DNA of 64,000 nt from Pelodera strongyloides (taxonomy: Eukaryota > Nematoda > Chromadorea > Rhabditida > Rhabditidae). The notes under the pieces are model-generated. The model was not told the DNA's origin, ran no database searches, and was given only the letters and a program-made list of their open reading frames with translations. How positions within the stretch are numbered: position 1 is the stretch's first letter; the number at the start of each line of letters is the position of its first letter. The position numbers and the translations under genes were made by a program. Shown here in pieces: positions 1 through 10,097 of this stretch. Location of the stretch: contig JAANDG010000007.1 in assembly GCA_036852015.1 (NCBI GenBank), forward strand, positions 310,001-374,000. Direction: 5' to 3'.

Positions 1-1211
1 ACAGTCAACCCCGATTGTCGATTATATGGTGTGAATCAGTTTTTCATGCTGAGGAAGATAAAAGCATAATTAAGCGTCGGTCACTAAAAATAAAAAAGTT
101 ATGATATGGTAAAATTGTTCAAATTTAGCTCTGGAAAATGAAAAATAAGGGGGCAGGGCCAAGGATTGCATTAAAAACACGTCCAAATAAGCAAATGGCA
201 AGAAATATATTGATATATTCGCATGTATATTAGAATATTCGAATCTACATATTCAGTCGCCTACTTAAATACACGTCTGGAATGGAAACGCTCGTGTGTT
301 TGTTTTGTCTTGGCATTGCTTGTATTATTATAGGGACCATTGCAAGCGCCCGCACGGCCCCGCCGCGCAGCGTGTGTGCGGGCGCTGCCCTTCGGGCAGC
401 GCGTGTGCAGCACACTTTCTCTATCATTAGTAGCGCCCGCACACAGTTTTTCATGCTGAGGAAGATAAAAGCAAAATTAAGCGTCGGTCACTAAAAATAA
501 AAAAGTTATCGAAGGGGGCAGTTTCCGGCCCCGCCGCGCAGCGTGTGTGCGGGCGGCAGCGCGTGTGCAGCACACTTTCTCTATCATTAGTAGCGCCCGC
601 ACACACGCTGCGCGGCAGGGGTCCGGCCCCGCTGCGCAGCGTGTTTGCGGCCTTTTCTACCTGATTGATCTAATGCCTCCTATGTTTGCGTGCCATCTCG
701 TTTCAGTTCACTAATATGTGTAATTTACTAGTATAAAAATAGCTTTCAGATTCCCCGACAGGCGCGGACTTATCATCATGACCAAATTAAACTTCATCTT
801 CTTGACCAAATGTTGTTCCATGTATGCCAAAAACCGTGCGTTTGCCTTCCAAGTATCAATTGCAAATTGTCCCGGGGTTGCCTGCCACGGGACAATGTTT
901 TCGCGTGTCTGTAGATATTCTCGTGTAGTGTCAAAATACGCTAGTTTTTTCTATACTTGGAAGGAAAATCTGCCATATATGGAAACCCCATTCCATTCTT
1001 CTGACTTTGCACAGCACGAGGTTCCAATAGCGAAATTTGGCGTGATTTTAATTCAATCTTGGTCCCGCCCATTTTCTACAGATTTAAAAAATTTCACTTT
1101 GTCATAACTTTTTTATTTTTAGTGACCGACGCTCCAGTTTGCTTTTATCTTCCTCAGCATGAAAAACTGATTCGATTAACACCATAAAATCGACAATCGG
1201 TGTTGACTGTC
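1..1211. mobile_element. Long terminal-inverted-repeat DNA element (non-autonomous)
   Basis: The first ~110 bases (ACAGTCAACC..., then TTTTTCATGCTGAGGAAG and the GTCGGTCACTAAAAATAAA block) reappear reverse-complemented at about 1102-1211, ending GGTTGACTGT-like. A third internal copy of the same block lies at about 446-510 in direct orientation. This is the structure of a DNA element with long terminal inverted repeats plus an internal duplication. No transposase was recognised. The left end falls on base 1, so the true terminus may lie outside the window. Positions 215-290 also match the interior of the element at 19861-20227. Confidence 0.7.
330..660. repeat. GC-rich tandem duplication with hairpins inside the 1-1211 element
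   Basis: A GC-rich block (GGCCCCGCCGCGCAGCG...) at about 356-440 is repeated at about 528-605, each copy ending CTATCATTAGTAGCGCCCGCACAC. A third, partly inverted copy follows at 596-655. The first copy contains a perfect 9-bp hairpin with a TTC loop at 382-402. The block contrasts sharply with the AT-rich surroundings. No gene is visible; the two ORFs across it are shadows. Confidence 0.7.
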
Positions 1212-1215
1212 TAAA

Positions 1216-3100
1216 TCCAAATTTTTCCCGGGTGGGTACGGAAAGTGGGCTGCATAAAAAAAGAGAATGAGTACGTGATAATCACTATTTTATGCCACGT
1301 GACTTGATTGCAATTGTCCTCGATTCCAGCTAATTGCCGGCAAGTGTTATCTGTCATCTGTGACTACGGTAGCTCATCTCGTTTATAAAGTTCGTAATGA
1401 AGGCATTATGCCAAATTTAAGAACACAACAAGTCAATGATCTTTTTACACAGTCGGTGTTTTCGAGCCTAATGACGTTCTGGGGAGCCAAATGCCTTAAA
1501 TGGACAGGCCCATCAAAGTAGACCTATATTTACTATACGTTCATAATGACTATCTAGTATTTTTATTACAATATATACAAACTAAATTTCACCTTTATTC
1601 GCCCTGGAAAACGTTTTTCCGATGCGCTCAACATACCATAAAACTGCAGATTTCAAAGCTATATATGCTAATTTTAATCGTATTATAATTTCACGATAAA
1701 TTTGCATAGACAACAAGGATATTTGCGGTTTTACGGTATACATATACAATTAACTGAACCAAATGCAATCACCAACTTTCGTGAAAAAGTGTTCATAGAT
1801 TGGATATTTTGGGGATTCATTTCAGAGTAAAAGAGCTCAACAAGTCATAGCTAATACTAGGCTAGGAAATATCGACAATATTTTTTCTCTTGAATTTTTC
1901 TGTTTGGCTAAAAGAATGGTTTCCCTGAGGACCCAAAAACTCATAGTTATTGTCATTAATTAATGTTTTCGGAAGTTCAAGTATCAGCACCGCATATAGC
2001 CGAAGTTGCCTACAACAAGAAACAAGGCTTCAACAGATGGAACATACTTCACATAAATTACTCTTGCTCATAAAAAAATTTCATCATGTATTATGTTATT
2101 CTCCATCATTCTTCGCCTTGCAAACCACTCTTCTCACTTGTTTGCCAACTGTATCTTTATTTATCAAGAGAATAGTAATCATTTTTTGATGTTGTTATTG
2201 TTTTTGCTTCTATTTCAGTTGCACAAATTTCAACAACTCGAGTAGCCATCCCTTATGGAACAAACTGCAAATCACACCATTCAACAGTATTCGCCCTCTG
2301 CCCGTCCGCAAACGATGCACTAATATTTATTATTGTTTATTCTGTTGTTTTCTATAAAATGTGCGTGTAATAATGCATTTTCGTAATTTTATTTTCGTAA
2401 TAAATGTCATGTTATGTTACAACTGTTTGAATGCCTTACAGTATATAATACATATGTGACAGGTGACGCTCATCGGCTAGGCTGAGCAGAGCACAGGACC
2501 TAGACCAATGCGCAAGAAGTCACAAACTTTGAACACTGCTTGTCAGGAACTACCATCGAATAAAGGAGCAGTCTTTTCGGAGTGACATATGTGAACGTAG
2601 AAAATTTTTTCTGGTTGTTCTTGATAAGGCGCAAGTGCGCTGCAAGACTGTTGTAACAATTATTGGGGGGCCATGTATCTCCGAAAGAGCCCTAAATGTT
2701 ATAAAATAACTCCCTTCTGGAGTTTACACCTGTCGCCTGTCACGCACGTAAAACCCATACTTCAGTAGTAGGATTAATTACCTACCCGCAGCCTAAAAAG
2801 TGACTTAATATTCAGTCTGAAAGCATCTTGTATATCGTAAAGAGCCTTTCGTTTCATTTTAAACTCTTTTGTTTCATTTTGTACCAGACGGATATCGTCA
2901 CCTGCGGGGCGACTTTCCAATACTATGCAGATAGGTCAAGGTTCAAAGTACTCACTCACGGGGTTACTTATGTGCAACGTATGAAATATATCTTTCAACG
3001 TTTATGTAATAAAATTCGATTGCGCTTATTTGGAAGAGTTGCGAAAAAAAGCCTCATTTGTGGACATAAAAACAAACAAAATTACACGGCTTCAAACCTT
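1216..3100. other. Intergenic, diverged repeats, no gene seen
   Basis: The stretch has no supported gene. Parts at about 1454-1495 and 1970-2150 match 7551-7600 and 7625-8315, so it is mostly decayed repeat. The ORFs here are short, lysine/phenylalanine/tyrosine-rich and lack plausible starts. Confidence 0.5.
1496..1600 (+). mobile_element. Fragment of the TTAA foldback family seen at 45661-46110 (left arm)
   Basis: The segment begins TTAAATGGACAGGCCCATCAAAGTAGACCTATA. It follows the left arm of the 45661-46110 element (TTAAAGGGACGGGCCCATC...) through the 'ATTACAATATATACAAACTAAATTTC' region with mismatches. No matching right arm was found, so this is a truncated copy. Confidence 0.55.
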
Positions 3101-3105
3101 CCTCG

Positions 3106-3114
3106 TTTATATAC
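3106..3114 (+). promoter_or_regulatory. TATA-like box upstream of the srh-like gene
   Basis: TTTATATAC lies 46-54 bases before the ATG at 3160, with a pyrimidine run between them. Position and sequence fit a core promoter element; this is inference only. Confidence 0.35.
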
Positions 3115-3118
3115 AACT

Positions 3119-3138
3119 TTTTTTTTACTTCTTTTAGA
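3119..3138 (+). promoter_or_regulatory. Probable trans-splice (SL) acceptor of the srh-like gene
   Basis: A T-rich tract ends ...TTCTTTTAG at 3137, 22 bases before the start codon at 3160. Nematode leader acceptors look like this (pyrimidine-rich, ending AG, close to the ATG). It could instead be an ordinary upstream intron end. Confidence 0.35.
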
Positions 3139-3159
3139 AGCTCGCTTTCGATTCTTATT

Positions 3160-6100
3160 ATGCACTCAAATGCGACGTTCGACCTCTCTTACCCTCGAGC
3201 TATGATGATATATCTTCATACATTTGGCGTTTTCTCGTTGATCGTCAATTTATTTGGCATTTACGTTGTGTACAGCAAATCTCCGAAGAATCTTACGACG
3301 TTCAGGAATTGTGTTATATATATTCAGGTTACTGTTTACAATAGAATAGATTCAATAAAACATTTTCTTTGTTTTATTTACGTGCTCAGGGTCACGTACA
3401 AAATGTGTGTTTCTTGTTTGATTGTCTGTTCAAATGATGCACGTTATACCCTAGAATTTAAGGGACGCGGTCACCGTTTTGACCCTTATGTATACTTTGT
3501 GTTTTTAGTAACTGCACCATATGAAAAACATAGCGTTGGAAAAAATCCGACGAAAAACGCTGTTTTCAGCGAGAAATTCATTGATTAAATAAGTTGCGTC
3601 CGATCCAAGGTCCACAGTTAGCCATAGAAAACCAAATGTTATAATTCCCGCGAGGTATTCGACCGATTAATTAGCGGAATAACGTTCGTCGAGTCATTAT
3701 CAGCACGGCCATATGCTGGACAATTACTAGGGTTACGCGTATTGGTTCGAGGACAACATTTTTCCAAGTATCTATATCATCTACTTTGATTTTTCTTTTT
3801 CATCGTCTCTCACGGCGTTGCGCTCTTTTAATGAGTATAATAAATATTCAAATATTCAAATTTTTCATCATCATTTTACTCGCTGTTGCCGCATTTCTTG
3901 CAAAACATTTTCCCAACACTATGCGTTATAAATTATGGTTTATTGGATCAACGAGTAGTGATAAAGAAGACAAGTATTAGCTCGCAAACCAAAATATATC
4001 TAAGATGTTGGTGCTGTATGGCTTCAGTAGTTGCATCAGTTTATATTGCTTCAGTAGTTCGCGCTTTCGCGCGCTGAGCCTCGTAATAGTACCAAACAAA
4101 AATGGCATCATATACATACATGACGCGCACGGGAAAGCGGTCTTCACCAGCAAAAGTGTTTGCTTATTTTTTAGGTGTGGTCGACTATAACGGACGTCTA
4201 TCTCACATTTTTTATGTGTCCAATACCATTGTTTCCAATAATCGCTGGATATACGCTCGGCTTGCTCAGCACAATATTTGGAATAAGCAGTCACATTCAA
4301 ATGGTTGTCATATTTTTACACGCATTAAGGCGAAGTACCGGCCGGTTTTTGAAACGCATCATGGACAACTGAATTCTTACGTATCTATGTCAAGCTAAGT
4401 TGCTCGAAATTATCTCGATTTTTTATTCTAATTTTTGTTCGTTTGCATAATCTGCATACGAATGCTAGTGTACTCGATGTGTTTCAAAAAGCGGCCCGTA
4501 TTTTGCTTTAAATGAGCAGTTTAAATGGCCGGGTCTTAGTTACTTTGTTCTTATTTTTTATTTAGCGCTTTGTTTGGAGCCACCTCAGCTAATGTTTTGT
4601 AGGGAAACTACTCCAGCTATCATTGTATATTATAACACAGGAAAACACATCTTTTCGATCTTGTTTATTAATTTCACTCTTGTTTAGGTGATCGTAATGG
4701 CACTTATGACCAGTTTAGCAGGTGTTACGTGCTGCTCATTTCTAATTAAACACCAGGCAGTCCAACCTCACGCTTCAATTTTCAAACTATCGCCCAGGGT
4801 ACTCCGAGTGGTGTTTGTTATAATAAAGGTAAAGATCAAGTTTTCTGGAAAATATCAAGGTTTCTGAAACATTTCTGAAATTCCGGACGTTCTGTGCGAT
4901 TAAATTGAGGAAAACTTTTTTCGCGTGGGCCTCTCCCTTTAGTGTGTCAACAAATTATGTATGTTTAGCGAATGGTCATTCCCAAGTACTGAATTTAGTA
5001 CACTTACTCTACGCTGTCATGTTCGGCCATGATCAAAGTAACGTACAATTAACATTTTTTTCCGGCTGATTGCGAGACTATAAAATGGTGACTAGTAATA
5101 GTCGTATAATGTCGTACAGTAATCAAACTCTGTTCTTCAGCTCAATTTTGTTGTTCCCGTAACTACCTTATTCGCTATCGCTGCCATTCCAAGAGAACTA
5201 GAAGAGTTGACTGTAAGAGAGGTTAGTTCCATACAACCATACAACATAAACAATTGTGTACAAACTGCGGGATAAATCGAGAGCGCCGAGGTGGAGCTGC
5301 TCGCAGGTTTGCCAGGTAAAACTGTGTCATTTCGGCGCCGAAAGCATAGCTGGTTTTTCAGGAATATCCGCTCGCAATTGGCATATTGGATATCGAGACA
5401 GTACAGATCTATTCATGGAAGTACAGTCGAGGCCTAATAGCTTTCTTTTGTGTTTTGGCGTTGCTACCTGCGGCAGCATCCGGAATCGTTGGATTGCTGG
5501 CTCTCCATATATTCTATGTACTAGATAAACAAAAGGTGTGTTGACCCTCAGGCACGGTAAGGTTATTAAAAAATTGAAAAATTGTACCGTATTAGCTAGT
5601 TCGCTAGAAGACAAACCAGGTGAAAATGTTGCACGTATGCAACTTCTTCTTTAGGTGTATATGAGCGCGAAAACACTAAAAATGCATCGACAAACGACGA
5701 TAAACTTACTGATACAGGTGAATCTTTTCTTTATCATCATCTTTATTCTTGTTCAGGTGAAAGGTTAAAAAGGTAGCTAGCTAGGAATGTTCTTCAGGGC
5801 CCCGAAGGGGTCCCTGCAGTCCGCTCTGGTCTACCAAAGTAGTGCGCTCCAGAGATATAGGCCTTCTTTGATTACCGAATGGGTGGCCATCCCTGATCCA
5901 AGAAACCTTCCCAAGTTTTCACCTGGTACGTTTTTACCACCCGGTCGGTGCAACCAGCCGCGGGAATTGAACTCCGGTCGTGTGTGTGGTGAGTAGCAGC
6001 GCTAGCCACTACACCACCGGCTGGATACGATGGTCACGTTCGTGCCCTCCTCCGTCGGTGTCACTAGAAGGAATTTGATTGAGCACTTCGGGTCTCATAA

Positions 6101-6722
6101 GAAAACAAAAACGCAAAATTACAGATGATTGTGCCATTGATCGCCTTCGTCCTACCCGTATTTATTGTCACCATGGTAATGGTATTTAACTTCAGTGGAA
6201 CGCAAGGTATCTGCTATTTTTTTGGTAAAATATGAAAACTTAACGTTGGATCAAGGGCGACCTTGGGTTTTGGTAGGTCATCGTCAGAGCAGACTGCAGG
6301 CAGGACCACTAAAGCAATGTCCATATACCAATTTGTTTTGTCAAAAATTGATAGTGAAGGTTGAGAGGTCCCGTGTCGGCATCTACGCACGGTAATGATA
6401 TATTGCGTTTTATGACCGATGGGGAATCGATGCAACTGATAAAAAAGTGGTCGAATGTTTGGTGACCTTGTTAAATAAAATTATTTCAGCTATCTGCAAC
6501 GCGTGCATTTGCATGTTTAGTGCTCACTCGGTCATTGCCACCCTAGTGTTGCTGTTGACCGTTAAAATATACAGAAATGGCTGCCTGGAGTTACTTTTTG
6601 CAAAACTAAGCTCCAGAACAACCATTCGTAAGTTCTGTTATTTTAACGAAAATTTCTCACATAATGCACCCGAGCTCTGCGATTCCAATTGTGAAAACCA
6701 CCTTTCCCAAATTCAAAATTGA
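3160..6722 (+). CDS. Seven-transmembrane chemoreceptor, Srh-like (Str superfamily)
   Basis: Eight exons keep one frame: 3160-3327, 4175-4303, 4688-4828, 5141-5221, 5362-5535, 5655-5717, 6125-6206 and 6490-6722, giving 356 aa. This is close to the usual ~330-350 aa of nematode Srh receptors, which sense chemicals in the cilia of sensory neurons. Family landmarks visible: FGIYVVYSKSPK after TM1 (res 33-43), AGYTLGLLS (80-88), a HIQM-type exon end (96-99), MSAKTLKMHRQTTINLLIQ before TM6 (234-252) and AHSVIATL...KIYR in TM7 (291-308). The common FENR-type motif after TM3 is replaced by FLIKHQ (117-122). Seven hydrophobic stretches are present and no exon has a stop. The start was chosen as the first ATG after the acceptor at 3137. 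Introns 1, 2, 3 and 6 hold transposon copies; the donor of exon 2 (ATG|GTTGTC) is weak. The superfamily is secure; Srh rather than Str/Sri rests on motif memory. Confidence 0.8.
3457..3938 (+). mobile_element. TTAA-type MITE (GACGCGGTCACCG family), right end lost, in intron 1
   Basis: It starts TTTAAGGGACGCGGTCACCG and matches the complete copy at 18618-19044 through CAACACTATGCGTTATAAATTATG. The right terminal inverted repeat is missing. It also carries about 100 extra bases (about 3760-3860), part of which (GTTGCGCTCTTTTAA...) resembles 54238-54280. It lies inside intron 1 of the receptor gene. Confidence 0.7.
4325..4511. mobile_element. TTAA-type MITE (CCGGCCGGTTTTTGAAACGCAT family) in intron 2
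   Basis: It is bounded by TTAA on both sides: left TTAAGGCGAAGTACCGGCCGG then TTTTTGAAACGCAT, right GTGTTTCAAAAAGCGGCCCGTATTTTGCTTTAA. The inverted ends are about 35 bp and the element 187 bp. It sits 22 bases after the exon 2 donor. The closest relative is 51886-52050, which shares GAATTCTTACG..ATCTATG. Other copies lie at 22553, 31520, 55081 and 63715. Confidence 0.75.
4860..4941. mobile_element. Fragment of the GGGAGAGGCCCA foldback family in intron 3
   Basis: AACATTTCTGAAATTCCGGACG...TTCGCGTGGGCCTCTCCCTTTA matches the right ends of the elements at 41628-42085 and 57310-57767. Only the right arm is present. Confidence 0.65.
5786..6025 (-). mobile_element. tRNA-derived SINE in intron 6 of the srh-like gene
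   Basis: Read on the minus strand the element starts CCAGCCGGTGGTG, then an A-box-like TAGTGGCTAGC (6001-6011), then a B-box-like GAGTTCAATTCC (about 5963-5974). This is the arrangement and spacing of a tRNA-type RNA polymerase III promoter. A non-tRNA body follows, ending with a GGGACCCC-TTC-GGGGCCC hairpin-like segment near 5797-5816. The length is about 240 bp. No second copy was noticed, and its tRNA part does not fold as a complete functional tRNA by eye. Confidence 0.65.
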
Positions 6723-6815
6723 GCTCTTTGGCAAAAATTATCAGCCAAAAGTTAGCACACTTTTCTTTTATTTGGTTTTGATTACAGGTGAAACCTATGC
6801 CTTTCTACTCTGGTC

Positions 6816-6984
6816 CTCAGGCACGCAGCGCGGAAATGCGTAGCCGCGTCCGCGGGAAAAGTTTGCAAATTTGCATTGATAATTCGAGACACAGAGAAAC
6901 CTCTTAATTCTGCGTCTCCGCCTTTCCCATATGTTAAAAAACAATCTCTTTTCCGCGGACGCGTTTACGCGCTGCGCGCCTGAG
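6816..6984. mobile_element. Foldback element with CTCAGGC...GCCTGAG ends
   Basis: CTCAGGCACGCAGCGCGG...CGCGTCCGCGGGAAAAG is answered by CTTTTCCGCGGACGCG...CGCTGCGCGCCTGAG. The GC-rich inverted arms are about 45 bp around an AT-rich middle, total about 169 bp. The flanks 6723-6815 and 6985-7101 show nothing else. Confidence 0.7.
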
Positions 6985-7101
6985 AACGTAGAATGCTGCT
7001 ACGATATGATATATTCCTACCGATTATTGTTGCCAAATAACTCCCCGACGCCCCGAGCTTTTACCTTTCGTACAGTGCAGTTTTCGTGTAATGTGTGCGT
7101 A

Positions 7102-7546
<445 letters not shown>

Positions 7547-7550
7547 CTTT

Positions 7551-8315
7551 CGAGTGTTTTCGAGCCTAATGACGTTCTGGAGAGCCTCATGCTTTAATTA
7601 TAATTATCATAATTATTAATTATTTTCAGATGTGCAAGTATCGGCAACGCATATGACAACCGAAGTTGCCTACAATAAGAAACCCGATACTAATAAGATA
7701 ATAAGATAATAAGATACGACAACACGACGAGTTATATACTACTTTCTTTTCATCATTTCATTGTGATGCACACCCTGTGGTGTTATTTAATAAATAAATA
7801 AATAAACCCGACCTCAATAGATGAATAGACTTTTCAGCTGTCAACTGTCGGCCCAAAGGAGTCCTCTCCGAAAGCAATGCAAATCATAAATTATTTAGTT
7901 TTTATTGGGGTTTGCAAGTATTATGCCAAAAAACTTGCGTGTGTCAATACTACCATAGGTTTGCACAAAGAATGAATATTATTTGATATGTAAAATTATA
8001 AAAAAATATTATCGTGTAGTGCCAAGACGGTAAATTTTTCGATACTTGCAAGGAAAACCGGGCATACTTACAAACCCCATGAATCATAATAAAACTGTCC
8101 AAGCTTTTTGTCCACAAGTGTAAAAATTCGCGTATAGTTATGCTCACGATAGCAATCATTATATGCAGAGATGATTCTAAATGTTAAGACGGATGGCTCA
8201 AATTCAGCTGTGCACCTCTGGAAATAACTCTTGTTCATAATAAAAATTTCATCCTGTATATTCTCCATCATTCTTCGCCTTGCAAACCACTAATCTCACT
8301 TGTTCAAATTGCCAA
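7551..8315. repeat. Dispersed repeat shared with 820-2150
   Basis: Several blocks are shared: TTTTCGAGCCTAATGACGTTCTGG at 7558 and at 1458; CCGAAGTTGCCTACAA.AAGAAAC at about 7658 and 2000; GTGTAGTG.CAA then CAAGGAAAA...AAACCCC at about 8015-8085 and 918-985; TCTCCATCATTCTTCGCC then TTGCAAACCACT at about 8261 and 2101. The order differs, so the copies are rearranged. Confidence 0.6.
7740..7806 (+). mobile_element. 3' tail of a retroelement ending in (AAAT)n
   Basis: CTTTTCATCATTTCATTGTG then ATGCACACCCTGTGGTGTTATTTAATAAATAAATAAATAAAC is nearly identical to 17062-17117 and appears inverted at 33160-33222. A constant 3' segment with an AAATA-type tail is typical of non-LTR retroelements or the SINEs they mobilise. 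Confidence 0.55.
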
Positions 8316-8606
8316 CTGTCCGAATAATAAAATAAAACGTAAAGCTATCTTGTCACAAAAACTTATGTTTTGTCTAGTATTCATCTAGTATCCGTCTCGC
8401 AACAATCTAGTACTGAAATAATCTTATCGCCGGCAGCCTGTTATTCGACTATTCTTTTGCTTTTTCGATGCTATTCGCTAGCTTTTTTGAAAGCGCATTC
8501 CATCCGTCTGATTACACACGTAATATATCGTAGCTAACCGGTATGCATATCCCAGACAGTTACCATGAAAGTTATGAGGTAGGCGGGAGGGCCGAGTCAC
8601 GGCAGC

Positions 8607-8614
8607 TATATAAT
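8607..8614 (+). promoter_or_regulatory. TATA box of the Pro/Gln-rich secreted protein gene
   Basis: TATATAAT in the context GCAGCTATATAATGG lies 69-76 bases upstream of the ATG at 8683. This is a good position for a core promoter. A possible leader acceptor (GTTTAACAG) ends at 8670. Confidence 0.5.
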
Positions 8615-8682
8615 GGTGTACGATGATACGTTCGCGTAGAACTTCACAGATAACGCTTACCGTTTAACAGCACTACAGTAAG

Positions 8683-10097
8683 ATGACGAACAAGGTATGT
8701 TACTTTCTTATTCTTATTCTTTAGCTTTCATTTTTTATTTTTGTTAGGTATCATCGGTGTCAAAATAAGCTGCTAATTGCAAATAAAATCAAGGTCAACC
8801 AACGCAGTTCTCAGTTTAATTTGAAGAAATTGAATCGCCAGTGAAACATCGAGATATGTAGCTCATTTTTTTTTATATTTCAATAAAATTCACAAGGCAA
8901 TAACTACTTTAAATATTTAAATAAATATTATCAAATTTAAACTCTGCGCATCGGAAAAGTTCATTTCATCTTTCATAATGAAAATACATCGGCGGTTTTG
9001 TATAGACCTCGGACTGTGAATATGTCATATGACTCAAGAGACTATAGAATCTACAAATATTTACATACACTATTTCAGGTATTGTTTGCATGTGCCGCTT
9101 TGTTATGTCTATACACCCGCCCGGGTGCAGCTTGCCTTGGCGGTGGATCTTCGGAATGCTGCGCACAACAACCGTGCGCGCCCACACAACCAATGTGTCA
9201 CAGTCATGACACTTACGCCCAAGCACCTAGGTGAGTGCTGGATGCCATAATTGCATGAAATTAACAATAATAATAATAATTTATTACATCACAAAGATGC
9301 GCACAGAAGCATACATAATTAAAAAATAAAATACAATTAAGACAGCGAAACTGTAAAAGGGACATGTGTAGTAAGCGGAAATTCTGGGGCATCGAACAAA
9401 GGTAATTAGCCGAGCACTGTATTCCCGGTAGTTGGACATCGCAACTACGCTTGGAATAAATGAATAAACGCATATGTCACCTTTACCCGTGCCACTCTCT
9501 GAAGATTAGAATTGTGTTAAATGGAGCGATATTTGCTGTATTTTTTTATTAATATATTTAATTTATCCATATTTCAGTTACGCTCTTCCTCCGCCCGCTC
9601 CTTCATACGTGCAAGCACCCGCAGCCTACGTTCAGCCAGCACCAAGTTACGCTCAAGCTCAACCCAGTTACGCTCAGGCGCATCAAGCTCCACCGTCTTA
9701 TGCTCAAGCACAACAGGCTCCGCCCTCATACGCTCAGGTACAACAGGCTCCGCCTTCTTATGCTCAAGCGCAGCAAGCTCCGCCAACTTATATTCAAGCG
9801 CAACGTGATCCGGTTTCTGGCCCAGTATACCCCATCCAAGGCCCAGCTCCACAAATACCAGTCGCAGCTTCCGAGTTTACCAACGAGAGCACGGACCTAG
9901 TCGCGCCTTCGTACCATTCGGAGCCTCGAGCGGAACCTGTACCAGAACCTCAACCAGCCCAACTTCCGGTGGCACGGATCGATTCGGAAAGTCATCAAAA
10001 TGAGAACACCGACCAAGTCAATCAATACCCGCAGCAAGCACAACAAAACCCACGGCACTCGGCGGGATCGTACCCACAACAGCGTGCGGGACATTAG
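8683..10097 (+). CDS. Secreted Pro/Gln/Ala/Tyr-rich repeat protein (ground-like-type N-terminus)
   Basis: Three exons, 8683-8694, 9079-9230 and 9578-10097, join in frame across good GT-AG introns (AAG|GTATGT, TAG|GTGAGT) to give 227 aa. Residues 1-23 (MTNKVLFACAALLCLYTRPG) form a signal peptide. A short Cys/Gly segment follows (CLGGGSSECC...C...C, about res 24-45). Then come SYAQ-type repeats: about five copies of APPSYAQAQQ-like decapeptides. The acidic/Gln-rich tail ends HSAGSYPQQRAGH. This layout recalls the N-terminal half of nematode ground-like (grl) and related cuticle-surface proteins. The conserved Cys-containing C-terminal ground-like domain is not present, and no following exon for it is visible up to about 11 kb. 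The role is inferred only as secreted/extracellular, perhaps cuticle-associated. Confidence 0.75.
9609..9810 (+). repeat. In-frame ~30-bp coding repeats (APPSYAQAQQ)
   Basis: Units such as GCTCCGCCCTCATACGCTCA are repeated about every 30 bases in exon 3. They encode PPSYAQAQQA and variants (PPSYAQVQQA, PPTYIQAQRD). The period keeps the frame, so copy number can vary without breaking the gene. Confidence 0.8.

Noticed and set aside
5072..5085. TATA-like CTATAAAATGG, a possible promoter
   Set aside because: It lies in intron 3 of the srh-like gene, directly before a well-supported exon acceptor, and no gene starts there.
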